Shown: positions 1 through 9,321 of the stretch, in pieces
How positions within the stretch are numbered: the stretch's first letter is position 1
How the letters are laid out: each line of letters begins with the position of its first letter
NCBI RefSeq assembly: GCF_010672455.1
Contig: NZ_JAAHGO010000066.1
Span: 1-51,639 of the forward strand
DNA from: Okeania sp. SIO2C9
Lineage (GTDB): Bacteria; Cyanobacteriota; Cyanobacteriia; Cyanobacteriales; Microcoleaceae
DNA length: 51,639 bases
Reading direction: 5' to 3'
Notes under the pieces: generated by a model
What the model was told of the DNA's origin: nothing
What the model saw: the letters and a program-made list of their open reading frames with translations, nothing else
Databases searched by the model: none
Position numbers and translations under genes: made by a program

Positions 1-210
1 AGGAAGGAGATATTTCTAGAGTTACCTTTGTATCTGAGAAAAATAGAGGCAAATCTCTAGCGCTACAGTTTTTTTGCCTGATGAATATTTTAATTTTTGA
101 ATTGAGATTTTTATCCTCAGCAGTCTAGGTAGAGGGAGGAAATATTTCTAGAGTTACCTTTGTATCTGAGAAAAATAGAGACAAATCTCTAGCGCTACAG
201 TTTTTTGACC
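1..210. repeat. Direct repeat, two copies 132 nt apart
   Basis: Two copies of a roughly 78-nt sequence, at about 1-79 and 133-210, share TATTTCTAGAGTTACC near the start and CTCTAGCGCTACAG near the end, with only a few differences. No ORF spans them. The remaining 211-474 up to the next gene is AT-rich, and I see nothing there beyond a probable promoter region. Confidence 0.8.
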
Positions 211-474
211 CATAAACTCAGAAGAATGATATGGCATTTTTCTTACTTTAAAGTCAAAATGGAACTAATTGTCTATTGATGTTGTTTCAAATATCAAATA
301 TTGAGTTGCTTAGGACATAGATTAGAGTAATGATTAATCAAAGAAGAAATATTTTCCCCACTCTTCTCGGCCGCCTTTTCCATCCCATATAATACCAACC
401 TCAAAAAATAAGACTTTCCATAACCTCAAACAACTAAATTCCTAACTGCCCTAACTACCGATTATTTTTCTAAT

Positions 475-1623
475 GTGGATGAGATAAATCAATACTATAA
501 AATTCTAGAACTTGAACCTGGTGCTTCTCTAGATCAAGTGAAACAAGCTTACCGAGATTTAGCCTTTGTCTGGCATCCAGATCGTTTTGCCCAAAATACT
601 CGTCTCCAAGCAAAAGCTCAAATTCGTCTCAAAGAAATTAATGAAGCTTACCGAAAATTACGGTATTTTTTGAATGACTCTCAACCACAAACTATTCCGA
701 AACGAAAAACTCCCAGTCAAACACAATACTCATCACCTCGTCGTCCACCTTCTCCTCAACCTTCCCCTTCTCCTCAAAGACCAGAAAATTCTAACGCCAA
801 TAATCATTTTCAACAATTCTCTGTTCACACTCATCAAACAAATTCAACAACTTCCAGTATTCCTTGGGGTAGTTTAATTGCGACTTTCCTGTTTTATGCT
901 TTGACTGCCTGGGTATTAGTTATTTCCAAAGCTCCTGTTTGGAGTTGGGCCGTAGTTGAAGGTGTGGCATGGATGGGAATGACTGTTTTGGCAATAGAAG
1001 GAACCGGTTCTCAAAAATGTTGGGCGATCGCCTTATTGGGTGCTGGAGGAGGAGCAGGTTGGATAGCTGGAAATTCTGTGGGGGGTATAATTACTGCTTT
1101 GGCATGGGCGATAGTTGGATGTAGTTTAGGGTTAATTGCTGGCACTGAACCCCAGGCCAGAACAGTTGCTGCTGTGGTGACTATTGATGGAGTAATTGCT
1201 TTGGGGGGATTTTTGGCTGGTAATGGGGCTGAAAATGTATTATTGGTGATTGTTGGTTCTATTATTTGGGCTGCTGCTGGATTTATTTTTGGGACAATTG
1301 TGGATGCTGTAATTGGTTTAAAGACTGGTACTGGTGTTGGCAGTATGCTTGGGTTTATTTTGGGAGCTTGGGTTGGAGCTTGGTCTGCTGCTTGGAATTC
1401 TGCTCGGTCTAAAAATGTGGCGATCGCTTTGGCTAGTGCTGGGCCTAATATTATTGTTGGATTATGGGTAGTTATTGGTATTGTGGCAGGAGTAGTTGCT
1501 CAAATGGTTGCGGGAGAAAAGTTGATAGAGTTGTTTAATGGATTTTCTACTTTTTTGATTTTAGCTATTATTTCTGGATTAGGTTTAGGTTTTGGCTGGT
1601 GGCTTTCCACGAGTATAGTTTGA
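475..1623 (+). CDS. DnaJ-domain membrane protein
   Basis: The N-terminal J domain covers residues 6-70, with the HPD tripeptide at 34-36 that stimulates DnaK ATPase. A Pro/Ser/Gln-rich linker follows (about 70-125). From about 128 to 382 the protein is a run of Gly/Ala/Ile-rich hydrophobic segments, so it is probably anchored in a membrane with the J domain facing the cytoplasm. There is no DnaJ zinc-finger or substrate-binding C-terminal domain, so it is not canonical DnaJ but a recruiter of Hsp70 to a membrane site (inference). The start is GTG at 475: the nearby ATG at 473 is in another frame. The gene stands alone and is followed by short AGGAGTC tandem repeats. Confidence 0.85.
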   Translation: MDEINQYYKILELEPGASLDQVKQAYRDLAFVWHPDRFAQNTRLQAKAQIRLKEINEAYRKLRYFLNDSQPQTIPKRKTPSQTQYSSPRRPPSPQPSPSPQRPENSNANNHFQQFSVHTHQTNSTTSSIPWGSLIATFLFYALTAWVLVISKAPVWSWAVVEGVAWMGMTVLAIEGTGSQKCWAIALLGAGGGAGWIAGNSVGGIITALAWAIVGCSLGLIAGTEPQARTVAAVVTIDGVIALGGFLAGNGAENVLLVIVGSIIWAAAGFIFGTIVDAVIGLKTGTGVGSMLGFILGAWVGAWSAAWNSARSKNVAIALASAGPNIIVGLWVVIGIVAGVVAQMVAGEKLIELFNGFSTFLILAIISGLGLGFGWWLSTSIV

Positions 1624-1624
1624 A

Positions 1625-1660
<36 letters not shown>

Positions 1661-1819
1661 GAGAGAGAATCACAAAGATAAGCGTAGTTATGACGATTCG
1701 AGATTTTTTTTATGTCCAATTCCCCCGGATTTGATATGATTTGTGGCATCTTCAACTTTGCTCCTTCCCTTCTATTTTCAGGTTAGAATTTTAAATTACT
1801 GTCAGTGAAAAATTTTAGC

Positions 1820-2186
1820 TAGAGCGTCGAGAAGCCTCACTCCATAATTGAAAATTTGGTGTGAGATGAATCGACGGTAAATTAATGGGACTCGATGTCC
1901 CATTAATTTAAAAATTTTATGTTATGATACACTCAAGCTGGTTTGAGTTAACAACCGCCAGTTATAAACCATGAAAATCAAATAAGATATGGAGTTATAT
2001 CCCATCCATCCTAGTAATCTGTTGGGAATGTAAAACCAGATAGCGGTGCTAGGTGATCCGCTTTTTTATGTGCAAAAAGGGCGGCGGGGCATCCCGTCCT
2101 TAAAGCTCGTGGAGTCCGATGCCATGGCAGGACTACGAAACGAGAAGCCCACACTATACCGAATGGTTAGTGTGGGAGTATGTCAC
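1820..2186 (+). mobile_element. IS200/IS605-type deletion derivative, left and right ends without tnpB
   Basis: The left end has two hairpins. The first pairs 1825-1843 with 1859-1876 imperfectly. The second is perfect, with 12-bp arms at 1879-1890 and 1898-1909 and a loop containing TCGATG. Both are matched by the left end in front of the truncated tnpB at 8341-8440, with the same loop motif. The right part (about 2075-2186) has the structured GC-rich sequence and terminal hairpin (CCCACACTA / TAGTGTGGG) ending ATGTCAC, typical of IS605-family right ends, which also encode the 3' part of the TnpB omega-RNA. No transposase ORF lies between. It is either a MITE-like derivative or a solo omega-RNA remnant. 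Confidence 0.6.
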
Positions 2187-2268
2187 CTCATTCTATTACT
2201 AGATGATGTCACTTTTTAATAATGAGCTGCTCTCTCATCCTAAAAACCACATATTTCTATGATTTATT

Positions 2269-2408
2269 AGAGTTGTTGGGAAATAAAAATTGAACAATGC
2301 TCAAAAGCTTATTCTATAAGGTTTTCAGGATTATAGAACTGAAAAACGCTATAAACTTTGAGCAATAAGGGTTTTAGCCATTTTTTTAGCTTAATTCCCA
2401 ACAATTCT
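2269..2408. mobile_element. 140-bp hairpin MITE
   Basis: Terminal inverted repeats AGAGTTGTTGGGAA (2269-2282) and TTCCCAACAATTCT (2395-2408) match at 13 of 14 positions. Inner segments also pair (TGCTCAAA near 2297 with TTTGAGCA near 2358), so the whole element could fold into one long hairpin. It has no coding capacity. The parent transposase is not in this window. Confidence 0.7.
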
Positions 2409-2410
2409 AT

Positions 2411-2456
2411 TATTCATTATTCATTATTCATTATTCATTATTCATTATTCATTACC
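2411..2456. repeat. TATTCAT heptamer tandem repeat
   Basis: About six copies of ATTATTC end two bases before the stop codon of the downstream minus-strand gene. The same heptamer tract recurs at about 35296-35346. Confidence 0.9.
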
Positions 2457-2457
2457 T

Positions 2458-4176
2458 TTAAATGCTAGGGAATTTTGATAATTGATGAGTTTTTAATAAA
2501 TTTTCAAACTTGGATGTGGGTAATGGGGCACTAAATAAATAGCCCTGAATTTCGTCACAGTCATATTTACGAAGAAAGTCTAATTCTGATTGAGTTTCTA
2601 CTCCTTCGGCAACTACTTTTAAGTTTAGATTATGAGCCATTTGAATGATGGCGATCGTAATTGCTTCTGTCTTGCTATCTTCAGTGATATTGCGAATAAA
2701 ACTGCGGTCTATTTTAATTACATCAAATGGAAATTCTCTGAGATAACTTAACGATGAATACCCTGTACCAAAATCATCCATTGATATATTAATGCCAAAG
2801 GTTTGCCATGCTTCCATAATTTTAGTTGCAGCTTTTTCATTTTGCATGACTAAGCTTTCTGTTATTTCTAATTCTAAGTAATTAGGTTTTAAACCAGTTT
2901 CTTGAATAATTTTAATAATTTTTTCTTGAATATTTCTTTGTGTAAATTGGCATCTTGATAAATTAACTGCTATTTCTAACAGCCCAAAACCTACTTCTTG
3001 CCAGATTCTTATTTGATTACAAGCAGTACGCAAGACCCATTCTCCTATAGGGATAATTAAACCTGTTTCTTCTGCTAAAGGAATAAATTCTGCTGGTGAT
3101 ACTAAACCTCTGTTTGGATGACACCAACGTACTAAAGCTTCTGCTCCAGTAATTTTACCAGTCTTAATATTAACTTTTGGTTGATAATAAACTTGAAACT
3201 CTGAGCGCTTTAAAGCATTACGCAAATCAGTTTCTAAGCTTAGTTGTTCTAGAGAAACAAAAACTGTTTCTGATTGATGAAATTGATAATTATTACCTCC
3301 TTTTTGTTGAGCATAATACATTGCTGCATTGGCATTTTTTAGTAGTTCATTTGCTTCTACATCATCTAACGGATAAAAGGTAATGCCTATACTAGCAGTG
3401 AGATAAATTTCATAACCTTTTAAAACAATTGGTTTAGAAATTGTATCTAATATAGATTGAACTATATCTGTCACTTCTTGCTTTTTTTCTACTGCCTTGA
3501 GAATTATCCCAAATTCAGCAGCTTCTAAATGAGCTAACATATCTATTGAATCAATAGATTTATTGAGTTTTTTTGCCACACTACAAAGTACTAAGTCTCC
3601 ATTTTTACTCCCCAAAGTTCCTTTGATTCGATTAATTCTATCTAGGCTAATATAAAGGATAGGTATTATTGGAAAATATGTATTTTTTTGAGATTTATTT
3701 AGATGACATAATTTTCCTAAACTGCTCTGATTTTGATAGGATATAATTTCATTTATTTGATCTATAAATAAAGAACGGTTCGGTAATTGAGTTATGGGGT
3801 CGTACTGGTATCTTTGGAGAGCTATTTCTATAGTTAAATGTAAGTTTCTTTCTTCAAATGGTTTAACAATATAACCAAAAGGGTTTGTTGCTTTTACTCT
3901 CTGTAATGTTTTGTCATCGGTATAAGCTGTTAAGAAGATTATTGGTATTTGGGAGCTTAAATGAATTTGTTCTGCTGCTGTTATCCCATCCATTTTTCCT
4001 TGCAACATCACATCCATTAATATTAAATTAGGTTGTTTTTCTACTGCTATTAAAATTGCTTCTTCTGCCGAAGAAACAATATCCATAACTGTATAACCCA
4101 TGATTGTCAGACTGTCTGCTAAATCTTCAGCAATAATACTTTCGTCTTCGACAATTAGAATTTTTGATTTTGACAT
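2458..4176 (-). CDS. Response regulator with degenerate GGDEF and EAL c-di-GMP phosphodiesterase domain
   Basis: An N-terminal receiver domain (1-120) has the acidic pair E10/D11, phospho-acceptor D55, T83 and K105. The GGDEF-like domain (about 128-300) has EAAEF in place of GGDEF (218-222), so it should not synthesise c-di-GMP. The EAL domain (310-562) looks intact: EAL at 346-348, NLSRCQF, TES at 439-441, DDFGTGYS at 467-474, K488 and AEGVET at 523-528. The likely output is phosphorylation-controlled hydrolysis of c-di-GMP. The gene starts 10 bp after the stop of the upstream histidine kinase, so the two are almost certainly co-transcribed partners. The GGDEF domain may act as a GTP-sensing regulator, as in other degenerate GGDEF-EAL proteins (inference). 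Confidence 0.92.
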   Translation of the reverse strand: MSKSKILIVEDESIIAEDLADSLTIMGYTVMDIVSSAEEAILIAVEKQPNLILMDVMLQGKMDGITAAEQIHLSSQIPIIFLTAYTDDKTLQRVKATNPFGYIVKPFEERNLHLTIEIALQRYQYDPITQLPNRSLFIDQINEIISYQNQSSLGKLCHLNKSQKNTYFPIIPILYISLDRINRIKGTLGSKNGDLVLCSVAKKLNKSIDSIDMLAHLEAAEFGIILKAVEKKQEVTDIVQSILDTISKPIVLKGYEIYLTASIGITFYPLDDVEANELLKNANAAMYYAQQKGGNNYQFHQSETVFVSLEQLSLETDLRNALKRSEFQVYYQPKVNIKTGKITGAEALVRWCHPNRGLVSPAEFIPLAEETGLIIPIGEWVLRTACNQIRIWQEVGFGLLEIAVNLSRCQFTQRNIQEKIIKIIQETGLKPNYLELEITESLVMQNEKAATKIMEAWQTFGINISMDDFGTGYSSLSYLREFPFDVIKIDRSFIRNITEDSKTEAITIAIIQMAHNLNLKVVAEGVETQSELDFLRKYDCDEIQGYLFSAPLPTSKFENLLKTHQLSKFPSI

Positions 4177-4186
4177 TTATACCTCT

Positions 4187-7141
4187 CTATAATTTACTTG
4201 CATTCCAGCTAGAAAAAGTTATTTTAAAAACTGTTCCTACTTCATTAATTAGCTCAATTTTTCCTTTAAGTTGTCTCACTAATGAACATACTAAACGCAG
4301 ACCTAAAGAACCAGATTTTTTATAGTCTAAATCTTGAGCAAAACTAATGCCATTATCAGCTACTTTGAGAATAAATTGGTTTTGGTCACGATCATCATAA
4401 TCAAATTCTATGAAAATTTCTCCTCGAAATTCTTCTGGAAAAGCATACTTGAGAGAATTAGAAACCAATTCATTAATGATTAGACCACAGGGAACTACTG
4501 TATCAATATTCAAGCAAACAGGAATTACGTTTATATTTAATTTTACACCTCTTGCTTTGACTGCATAAGCTTGGAATAAGTGAGCAGCTAGACTGGAAAT
4601 ATATTCAGTAAAATTAACTTTAGACAAGTCCTTTGATTGATATAAATGTTCATGGACAAGAGCCATGGATCTAACTCGGTTTTGGCTTTCTTTTAACATT
4701 TCTAAAATTCTTTCATCTTCAATATATCTTGACTGTAGTCTTAATAAACTAGAGATTACTTGCAGATTATTTTTGACTCGATGATGAATTTCTTTTAGTA
4801 AAACTTCTTTTTCTGCTAAAGATTCTTTGATTTGCTCTTCATGATGTTTTCTCTCGGTAATATCACGAATTACGGCTTGAAATACTATATTTTTAGTTGA
4901 TTTTTTGCTGGATTTTTTTTGAGGATATTCACTTGTTTTCATCGCAGTTAATAAAACTTCTGTGGGAAATTCTGATTTGTCTACTCTTTGATTTATCCAC
5001 TCAAAACAACTATTACCTTTGACAATTGCTTGAATCATATATCTTTTGATTAACTGGGAAGATTTTTTTCCATTTTGCTGAGATTCGGGATAAAAATCTG
5101 CTAAGTTATGATTGTAAAATTCTTCTTTATTATTTAAACCAAACATTTTTAAAGTTGCAAGATTGCAATCAATAATTCCGTTTTTATCTAGGAGGATAAC
5201 AGCATCGCTTGTAGCTTCATAAAGGCTACGAAATTTTTTTTCCGATTCCTGAAGTGAAGCAATTAATTTACTTTTCATTGCCTCTGCTTGTTTACGAGCG
5301 GTAATATCTATTCCTACCGAAACTAATGCTTTTCCTTGAGCATATTTCTGAACTACAACCAAATAATTTTTCACACTGCCATTAACTGTGATTTCGACTT
5401 CCCGAGATATTTGTTGTGCTGAACTAGGGAAAAAGTCACTAATAAAATCAACAAAGCCCCAACTACTACCTAGAAAACCTACTTCTTGACCAATAAATTT
5501 TTCTGGAGGCAAGTTAAAATTGGCTGCTAATTGCCTATTTACTCCTATATATATTAACTCTGAATTAATCCAAGAAACGAACCAAGGTACAGCATCTAAG
5601 ACTGCTTGTAGTTGGTCTTTAGCTCTTTGTAAAGCTTCTTCTGATTTTTTGCGTTCAGTAATGTCAGTAGCAGTGCCAATAGCTCCTTCAAAATTGCCAA
5701 ATTTATCTCGTAAAGCAATTGCATTAAAGTTAAGATATACAGGTATTCCATCTTGACGTTTATGTATTGTTTCCCACTGACAACTGGAACAACTATCTTG
5801 AGTAAATATAGGTATTTGTGTAATATTTGTTGTGCTTGCTGCTGTAGATTTTTCTACTTCTTCCTGATAGATAAAATTTGTTATGGAACGACCGATAATT
5901 TCTGTTGTGTCATACCCATAAATGCGTTTAGCTGCTTGATTAACAAAAGTAAAACGTCCTAAAGTATCTAGTGACCAAATTAAATCTTGAGAAGTTTCTA
6001 CTAGATGCCTATATTTTTTCTCACTTTCTGCTAAAGCTGTTTCTACCCGTTTTCTTTCTAGAGCATTAATAAACATCTCTCCCATAATTCTGAGCAGATC
6101 AATAATGTCTTCTGACCAATTTTTTTCCTCTTTAACTGAATCGAATCCTAAAAATCCAATAAAAATACCACGATATACTATTGGTACAACAACCAAAGAT
6201 TTTATACATTGCAGGCGCAAAAATATTTTACTTATCCATTTTTCTTTTGGTAGTTTAGTTGTACTTGGAATATAAATTGTTTCTAGGTTTTTTATTTGCT
6301 CATTCCACTCTTCTAATGCTGTAATTGGTATTTGTTTTCTTTGCTCAATTTGTGGTTTAATGCCACTGGCACACCACTCATAATCATTGTTAATATAACT
6401 ACCAGTTTCATCCAGTAAAAATATATAACTACGATCTACACCACTAAAACTTCCTATCCATTCCAGAGCTACTTGAATTCCACGATCTATCTCGTCTGGG
6501 GCTAAATTAATAAAATGAGTTGACAAAGTAGTAATTAATTCTTCAAAATTTAGCCTATATAGTAATTCTTCTCTAGCTTGTTTATGTTTGACAATCTCCT
6601 CTATAAGTTGTTCATTTGATTCTCTTAAAGCAGATGTTTTTTCCTCAACTTTTTCTTTTAGTCTTAGTTGAGATTTCGGGTCTTCTACTTGAGTATTTTT
6701 ACTGGCATTAACATTAATATTAACTCCTATTAATCCTGTTATTTCACCGCTTTCAGATATTTGAGGAATTACTCTAGTTTCATATTCTATATATTCCCCT
6801 CTCTCAAACCATTTAACTTCATTACCTGCCAGTGCCAAGTGAGTTTTATCTAAAACTTCTTGATGGTCTTTGTGTAGTTCAAAAATTGATTGTCCGATTA
6901 AATCTTCTGATTTAATTGTTGATTTTATTGTTTTTTCTCCTTTGACAAAAGTAAATATACCTTTGCTGTCTACTTCCCAAATAATTAAAGATGCTTGATT
7001 AGTTAGTATTCGTAAACGTGTTTCACTTTTTTGGAGAGAATTTTTAGTCAATTGATGTTCTGCTTTTTCTTTTTTTAACTCTTCTGTCAACTGAGCGACA
7101 CTTTGCTGTAAATTTTGAAAAACACTATACATCATTGACAT
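4187..7141 (-). CDS. Multi-PAS/GAF sensor histidine kinase (HisKA_2 type)
   Basis: A 984-residue soluble sensor kinase with no clear transmembrane segment. Order: N-terminal coiled coil, PAS (about 40-150), coiled coil, GAF (about 215-365), then three further PAS/PAC units (about 374-495, 505-630, 640-765). The PAC ends TDITERK, IDITARKQ and RDITERKH are visible. The transmitter begins near 761 with the HisKA_2 box LKEIHHRVKNNLQ (His pair 786-787), then HATPase_c motifs: INELVSNSLKYAF (N box, about 889-901), VADNG (about 927-931) and a SLGLRLV glycine loop. The HisKA_2 family commonly phosphorylates stand-alone or output-domain regulators. Here the partner is the REC-GGDEF-EAL gene 10 bp downstream. 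The ligands of the PAS and GAF domains cannot be told. Confidence 0.93.
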   Translation of the reverse strand: MSMMYSVFQNLQQSVAQLTEELKKEKAEHQLTKNSLQKSETRLRILTNQASLIIWEVDSKGIFTFVKGEKTIKSTIKSEDLIGQSIFELHKDHQEVLDKTHLALAGNEVKWFERGEYIEYETRVIPQISESGEITGLIGVNINVNASKNTQVEDPKSQLRLKEKVEEKTSALRESNEQLIEEIVKHKQAREELLYRLNFEELITTLSTHFINLAPDEIDRGIQVALEWIGSFSGVDRSYIFLLDETGSYINNDYEWCASGIKPQIEQRKQIPITALEEWNEQIKNLETIYIPSTTKLPKEKWISKIFLRLQCIKSLVVVPIVYRGIFIGFLGFDSVKEEKNWSEDIIDLLRIMGEMFINALERKRVETALAESEKKYRHLVETSQDLIWSLDTLGRFTFVNQAAKRIYGYDTTEIIGRSITNFIYQEEVEKSTAASTTNITQIPIFTQDSCSSCQWETIHKRQDGIPVYLNFNAIALRDKFGNFEGAIGTATDITERKKSEEALQRAKDQLQAVLDAVPWFVSWINSELIYIGVNRQLAANFNLPPEKFIGQEVGFLGSSWGFVDFISDFFPSSAQQISREVEITVNGSVKNYLVVVQKYAQGKALVSVGIDITARKQAEAMKSKLIASLQESEKKFRSLYEATSDAVILLDKNGIIDCNLATLKMFGLNNKEEFYNHNLADFYPESQQNGKKSSQLIKRYMIQAIVKGNSCFEWINQRVDKSEFPTEVLLTAMKTSEYPQKKSSKKSTKNIVFQAVIRDITERKHHEEQIKESLAEKEVLLKEIHHRVKNNLQVISSLLRLQSRYIEDERILEMLKESQNRVRSMALVHEHLYQSKDLSKVNFTEYISSLAAHLFQAYAVKARGVKLNINVIPVCLNIDTVVPCGLIINELVSNSLKYAFPEEFRGEIFIEFDYDDRDQNQFILKVADNGISFAQDLDYKKSGSLGLRLVCSLVRQLKGKIELINEVGTVFKITFSSWNASKL

Positions 7142-7264
7142 TAATTTTAGGGAACAATCATAATAGTATAACTAGCATAACCATAAAGAGGTTAAGCTAT
7201 AAATAAACTTGATTTTAAGTTTTTTTTGAATAATTAACTATATATCCTAGTGGGATATATTAAG

Positions 7265-7470
7265 GTAAGCATTTCCTGCGGAATGCTGCGCAAATAGCTA
7301 TTACCAGTCAGCACTTATGAAGGAATGCACACCCATTCAACAATTAGCAATGAATAATTACTTCTAAGGTTTGGGAAGAGGACCCATAGCAATAACTTTT
7401 TATTAAAACTCAATTTCAAAGGTTGCTTTTGCCTTCCAAAAAATGGCGTTGCTGATAGCTAAATGCTTAC
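7265..7470. mobile_element. MITE family A (GTAAGCATT ends)
   Basis: The 206-bp stretch begins GTAAGCATT and ends AATGCTTAC, with AGCTAT/ATAGCT motifs inside each end. The same ends bracket 14356-14502 and 35092-35414, and single ends occur at 13558-13616 and 40728. There is no ORF. It occupies most of the gap 7142-7600. The rest of that gap is AT-rich, with an 8-bp inverted repeat (CTGTGGCA / TGCCACAG) near 7531-7567 ahead of the next gene. Confidence 0.65.
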
Positions 7471-7600
7471 ATAATTAACTTTATAACACATACTTTTTTA
7501 GCTCTTCAATAGTTAAGCTATAACCTAGTCTGTGGCATCTAGAAATATTAAAATATTTGCCACAGTAGAACAATTATCTAAAATCTAGTCAAAATAGGCG

Positions 7601-7831
7601 ATGAAACTACCTGAGTCAAGCAGATTAAAATTTACCGATAATTTAAACATCTGTCGCATTTTTAACGGAATGTGGCAGGTATCAGGTATTCACGGACATA
7701 TAGACCCCAAAACTGCTATCCAAAGTATGTTTGACTACATGGATGCAGGTTTCACTACTTGGGATTTAGCAGACCATTATAGCCCAGCAGAGGACTTTAT
7801 TAGAGAATTTAGAATTGAGAAATTGATATAA
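7601..7831 (+). pseudogene. Aldo/keto reductase, N-terminal stub
   Basis: The 76-residue frame matches the N-terminus of a cyanobacterial aldo/keto reductase: NGMWQVSG strand, then an AGFTTWDLADHY segment carrying the catalytic Asp and Tyr (D/Y of the tetrad), then SPAEDFI. Enzymes of this family are normally 310-360 residues. Here the frame stops right after the second strand/helix, so the Lys and His of the tetrad and nearly the whole barrel are missing. Downstream sequence (7832-7884) is simple AT repeat (ATTGATAAATT), pointing to a deletion. It is not expected to be functional. Confidence 0.8.
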
Positions 7832-7884
7832 TTTAAAATTTAGAATTGATAAATTGATAAATTTAATAATAAGGATTTGAAAAT

Positions 7885-8166
7885 ATGTCTGATTCATTTA
7901 CTCCAGAAATTAGCGATCGCATTTGTTCTCACATGAATGAAGACCATGCAAATGCTGTGCTTCTTTATGCTCAAAAATTTGGCAGTTATTCTAATTCTAC
8001 AGCAGCAAAAATGCTTTCTATTGATGCTCAAGGTATGAATTTAACTGCTGAAGTTTGTGGGAAAAGTTTACCGATAAGAATAGAATTTGACCATACTTTA
8101 AAGGATGCTGAAGATGCTCATCATACTCTTATTGATATGCTTAAACTAGCTCGTAGTCAAAAATGA
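7885..8166 (+). CDS. DUF2470 domain protein (HugZ C-terminal-like)
   Basis: A 93-residue protein consisting of one DUF2470 domain: DRICSHMNEDHANAVLLYA at the N-terminus, a central DAQGMNL, then IEFDHTLKDAEDAHHTLIDML. This domain forms the C-terminal part of HugZ-type heme oxygenases and pyridoxamine-phosphate-oxidase-like FMN-binding split-barrel proteins, and occurs alone in cyanobacteria. A role in heme or tetrapyrrole binding is possible but not shown here. The start ATG has AAGGA ten bases upstream. It lies 50 bp after the aldo/keto reductase stub; the pairing may be accidental. Confidence 0.88.
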   Translation: MSDSFTPEISDRICSHMNEDHANAVLLYAQKFGSYSNSTAAKMLSIDAQGMNLTAEVCGKSLPIRIEFDHTLKDAEDAHHTLIDMLKLARSQK

Positions 8167-8337
8167 AATATGAGCAATTTTACGAAAGTCAAAATAAACA
8201 ATCAAAAGTAAGATTGTTTTTGCTTAACAGTTGAATAAATTGGGATTTTAGGTGATTGTTGAAGTGAATTTGTATAGTTACTCTTGTGCTCAGAATAGTT
8301 TGATGGGAGAGTAACTCACTCTTAGTTTAGCTACATC

Positions 8338-9200
8338 GCCGATTCATCTCACGCCATATTTGAAAAATTAGCGTGAGATGAATCGGCGGCAAATTGAATA
8401 GGTTCGATGCCCATTCAATTTTCCAACATCACAGCAGAAGCTTTCGCCCTAGTAGAAAAACTTGTATGATGATATTCCAATAACCCCAGAAATTTTCCAC
8501 CATGCGCATTGCCTACCAATATAAATTAAGACCCAAAAAAGAACAAATAGCCACCATAGAAATGTGGTTGGAATTGTTGCGTCGGCAGTACAACTATAGG
8601 TTAGGGGAGCGGTTCTCCTGGTGGTCAGAAAACCGTTGTCCAGTTAATGCCTGCCTCTTGGTGATGCCAATTCCTCAACTAAGAGATCATCCAAATTATT
8701 ACTCTCAAAAAAAAGATTTGGTCAATACCAAAGACAAGTTTCCTGAGTACAAGTTAATTCATTCTCAGGTTTTACAGGATTGCATAAAACGGGTAAAACT
8801 TGCCTTTGATAGATGGTTGAAAACAGACAAAAAAGGACATAAATTAGGGAAACCAAGATTTAATGGAATTGGACGTTATCGTAGTTTTACTTATCCTCAA
8901 ATCAAACTTGACTCCATAGAAGAAAATCAAATTAATTTGCCCAAAATAGGCAAGGTAAAGTTAATTAAACATCGGTCTTTACCTGATGGTTTTAAAATTA
9001 AAACAGTAACAATTAGTCGTAAAGCAGATGGTTATTATGTAACTTTATCCCTAGAAGACAAATCGGTTCCAGTTTTAACAACTAAAGTTGAACCAACATT
9101 AAAAAATACCCTGGGAATCGACATGGGATTGAAAGAATTCTTAGTAACAAGTCTTTCTAGACTTTCGAGATTCTACTATTGCGTGATAGAAAAATAGTGA
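8338..9200 (+). mobile_element. Truncated IS200/IS605-family element
   Basis: The left end has hairpin arms GATTCATCTCACGC (about 8341) and GCGTGAGATGAATC, followed by a second hairpin AAATTGAAT...ATTCAATTT with the TCGATG loop motif shared with the 1820-2186 element. The tnpB start follows at 8502. No right end is seen after 9200, so the element lost its 3' half. No tnpA is present. Confidence 0.75.
8502..9197 (+). pseudogene. tnpB: TnpB (IS605 OrfB), 3'-truncated
   Basis: The N-terminal helix-turn-helix (MRIAYQYKLRPKKEQ), the central LQDCIKRVKLAFDRW region and the start of the RuvC-like nuclease (NTLGIDMGLKEFLVTS, first catalytic Asp) are present. Homology stops about residue 216 and an unrelated tail (SLSRLSRFYYCVIEK) leads to a stop. 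Full TnpB is about 370-420 residues. The RuvC-II Glu, zinc finger and RuvC-III Asp are gone, so RNA-guided cleavage is impossible. Confidence 0.9.
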
Positions 9201-9249
9201 TGAATAAATTTTTGACTTTGAATTAATTAATTATTTCCTGTTTATTTGT

Positions 9250-9320
9250 CTATCTCCCCCACTCCCCCGCTCCCCTACTCCACTACTCCCCTACTCCCCT
9301 ACTCCCCTACTCCCCACACT
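9250..9320. repeat. Pyrimidine-rich CTACTCCCC tandem tract
   Basis: About seven imperfect copies of CTACTCCCC between the tnpB remnant and the 3' end of recG. A similar CCCACCTCC tract lies at 49727-49790. Such one-strand C/T tracts could form unusual DNA structure, but nothing more can be said. Confidence 0.85.
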
Positions 9321-9321
9321 C

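Noticed and set aside
8961-9200. Functional RNA-guided TnpB
   Set aside because: The frame ends just after the first RuvC Asp, so the nuclease cannot form.
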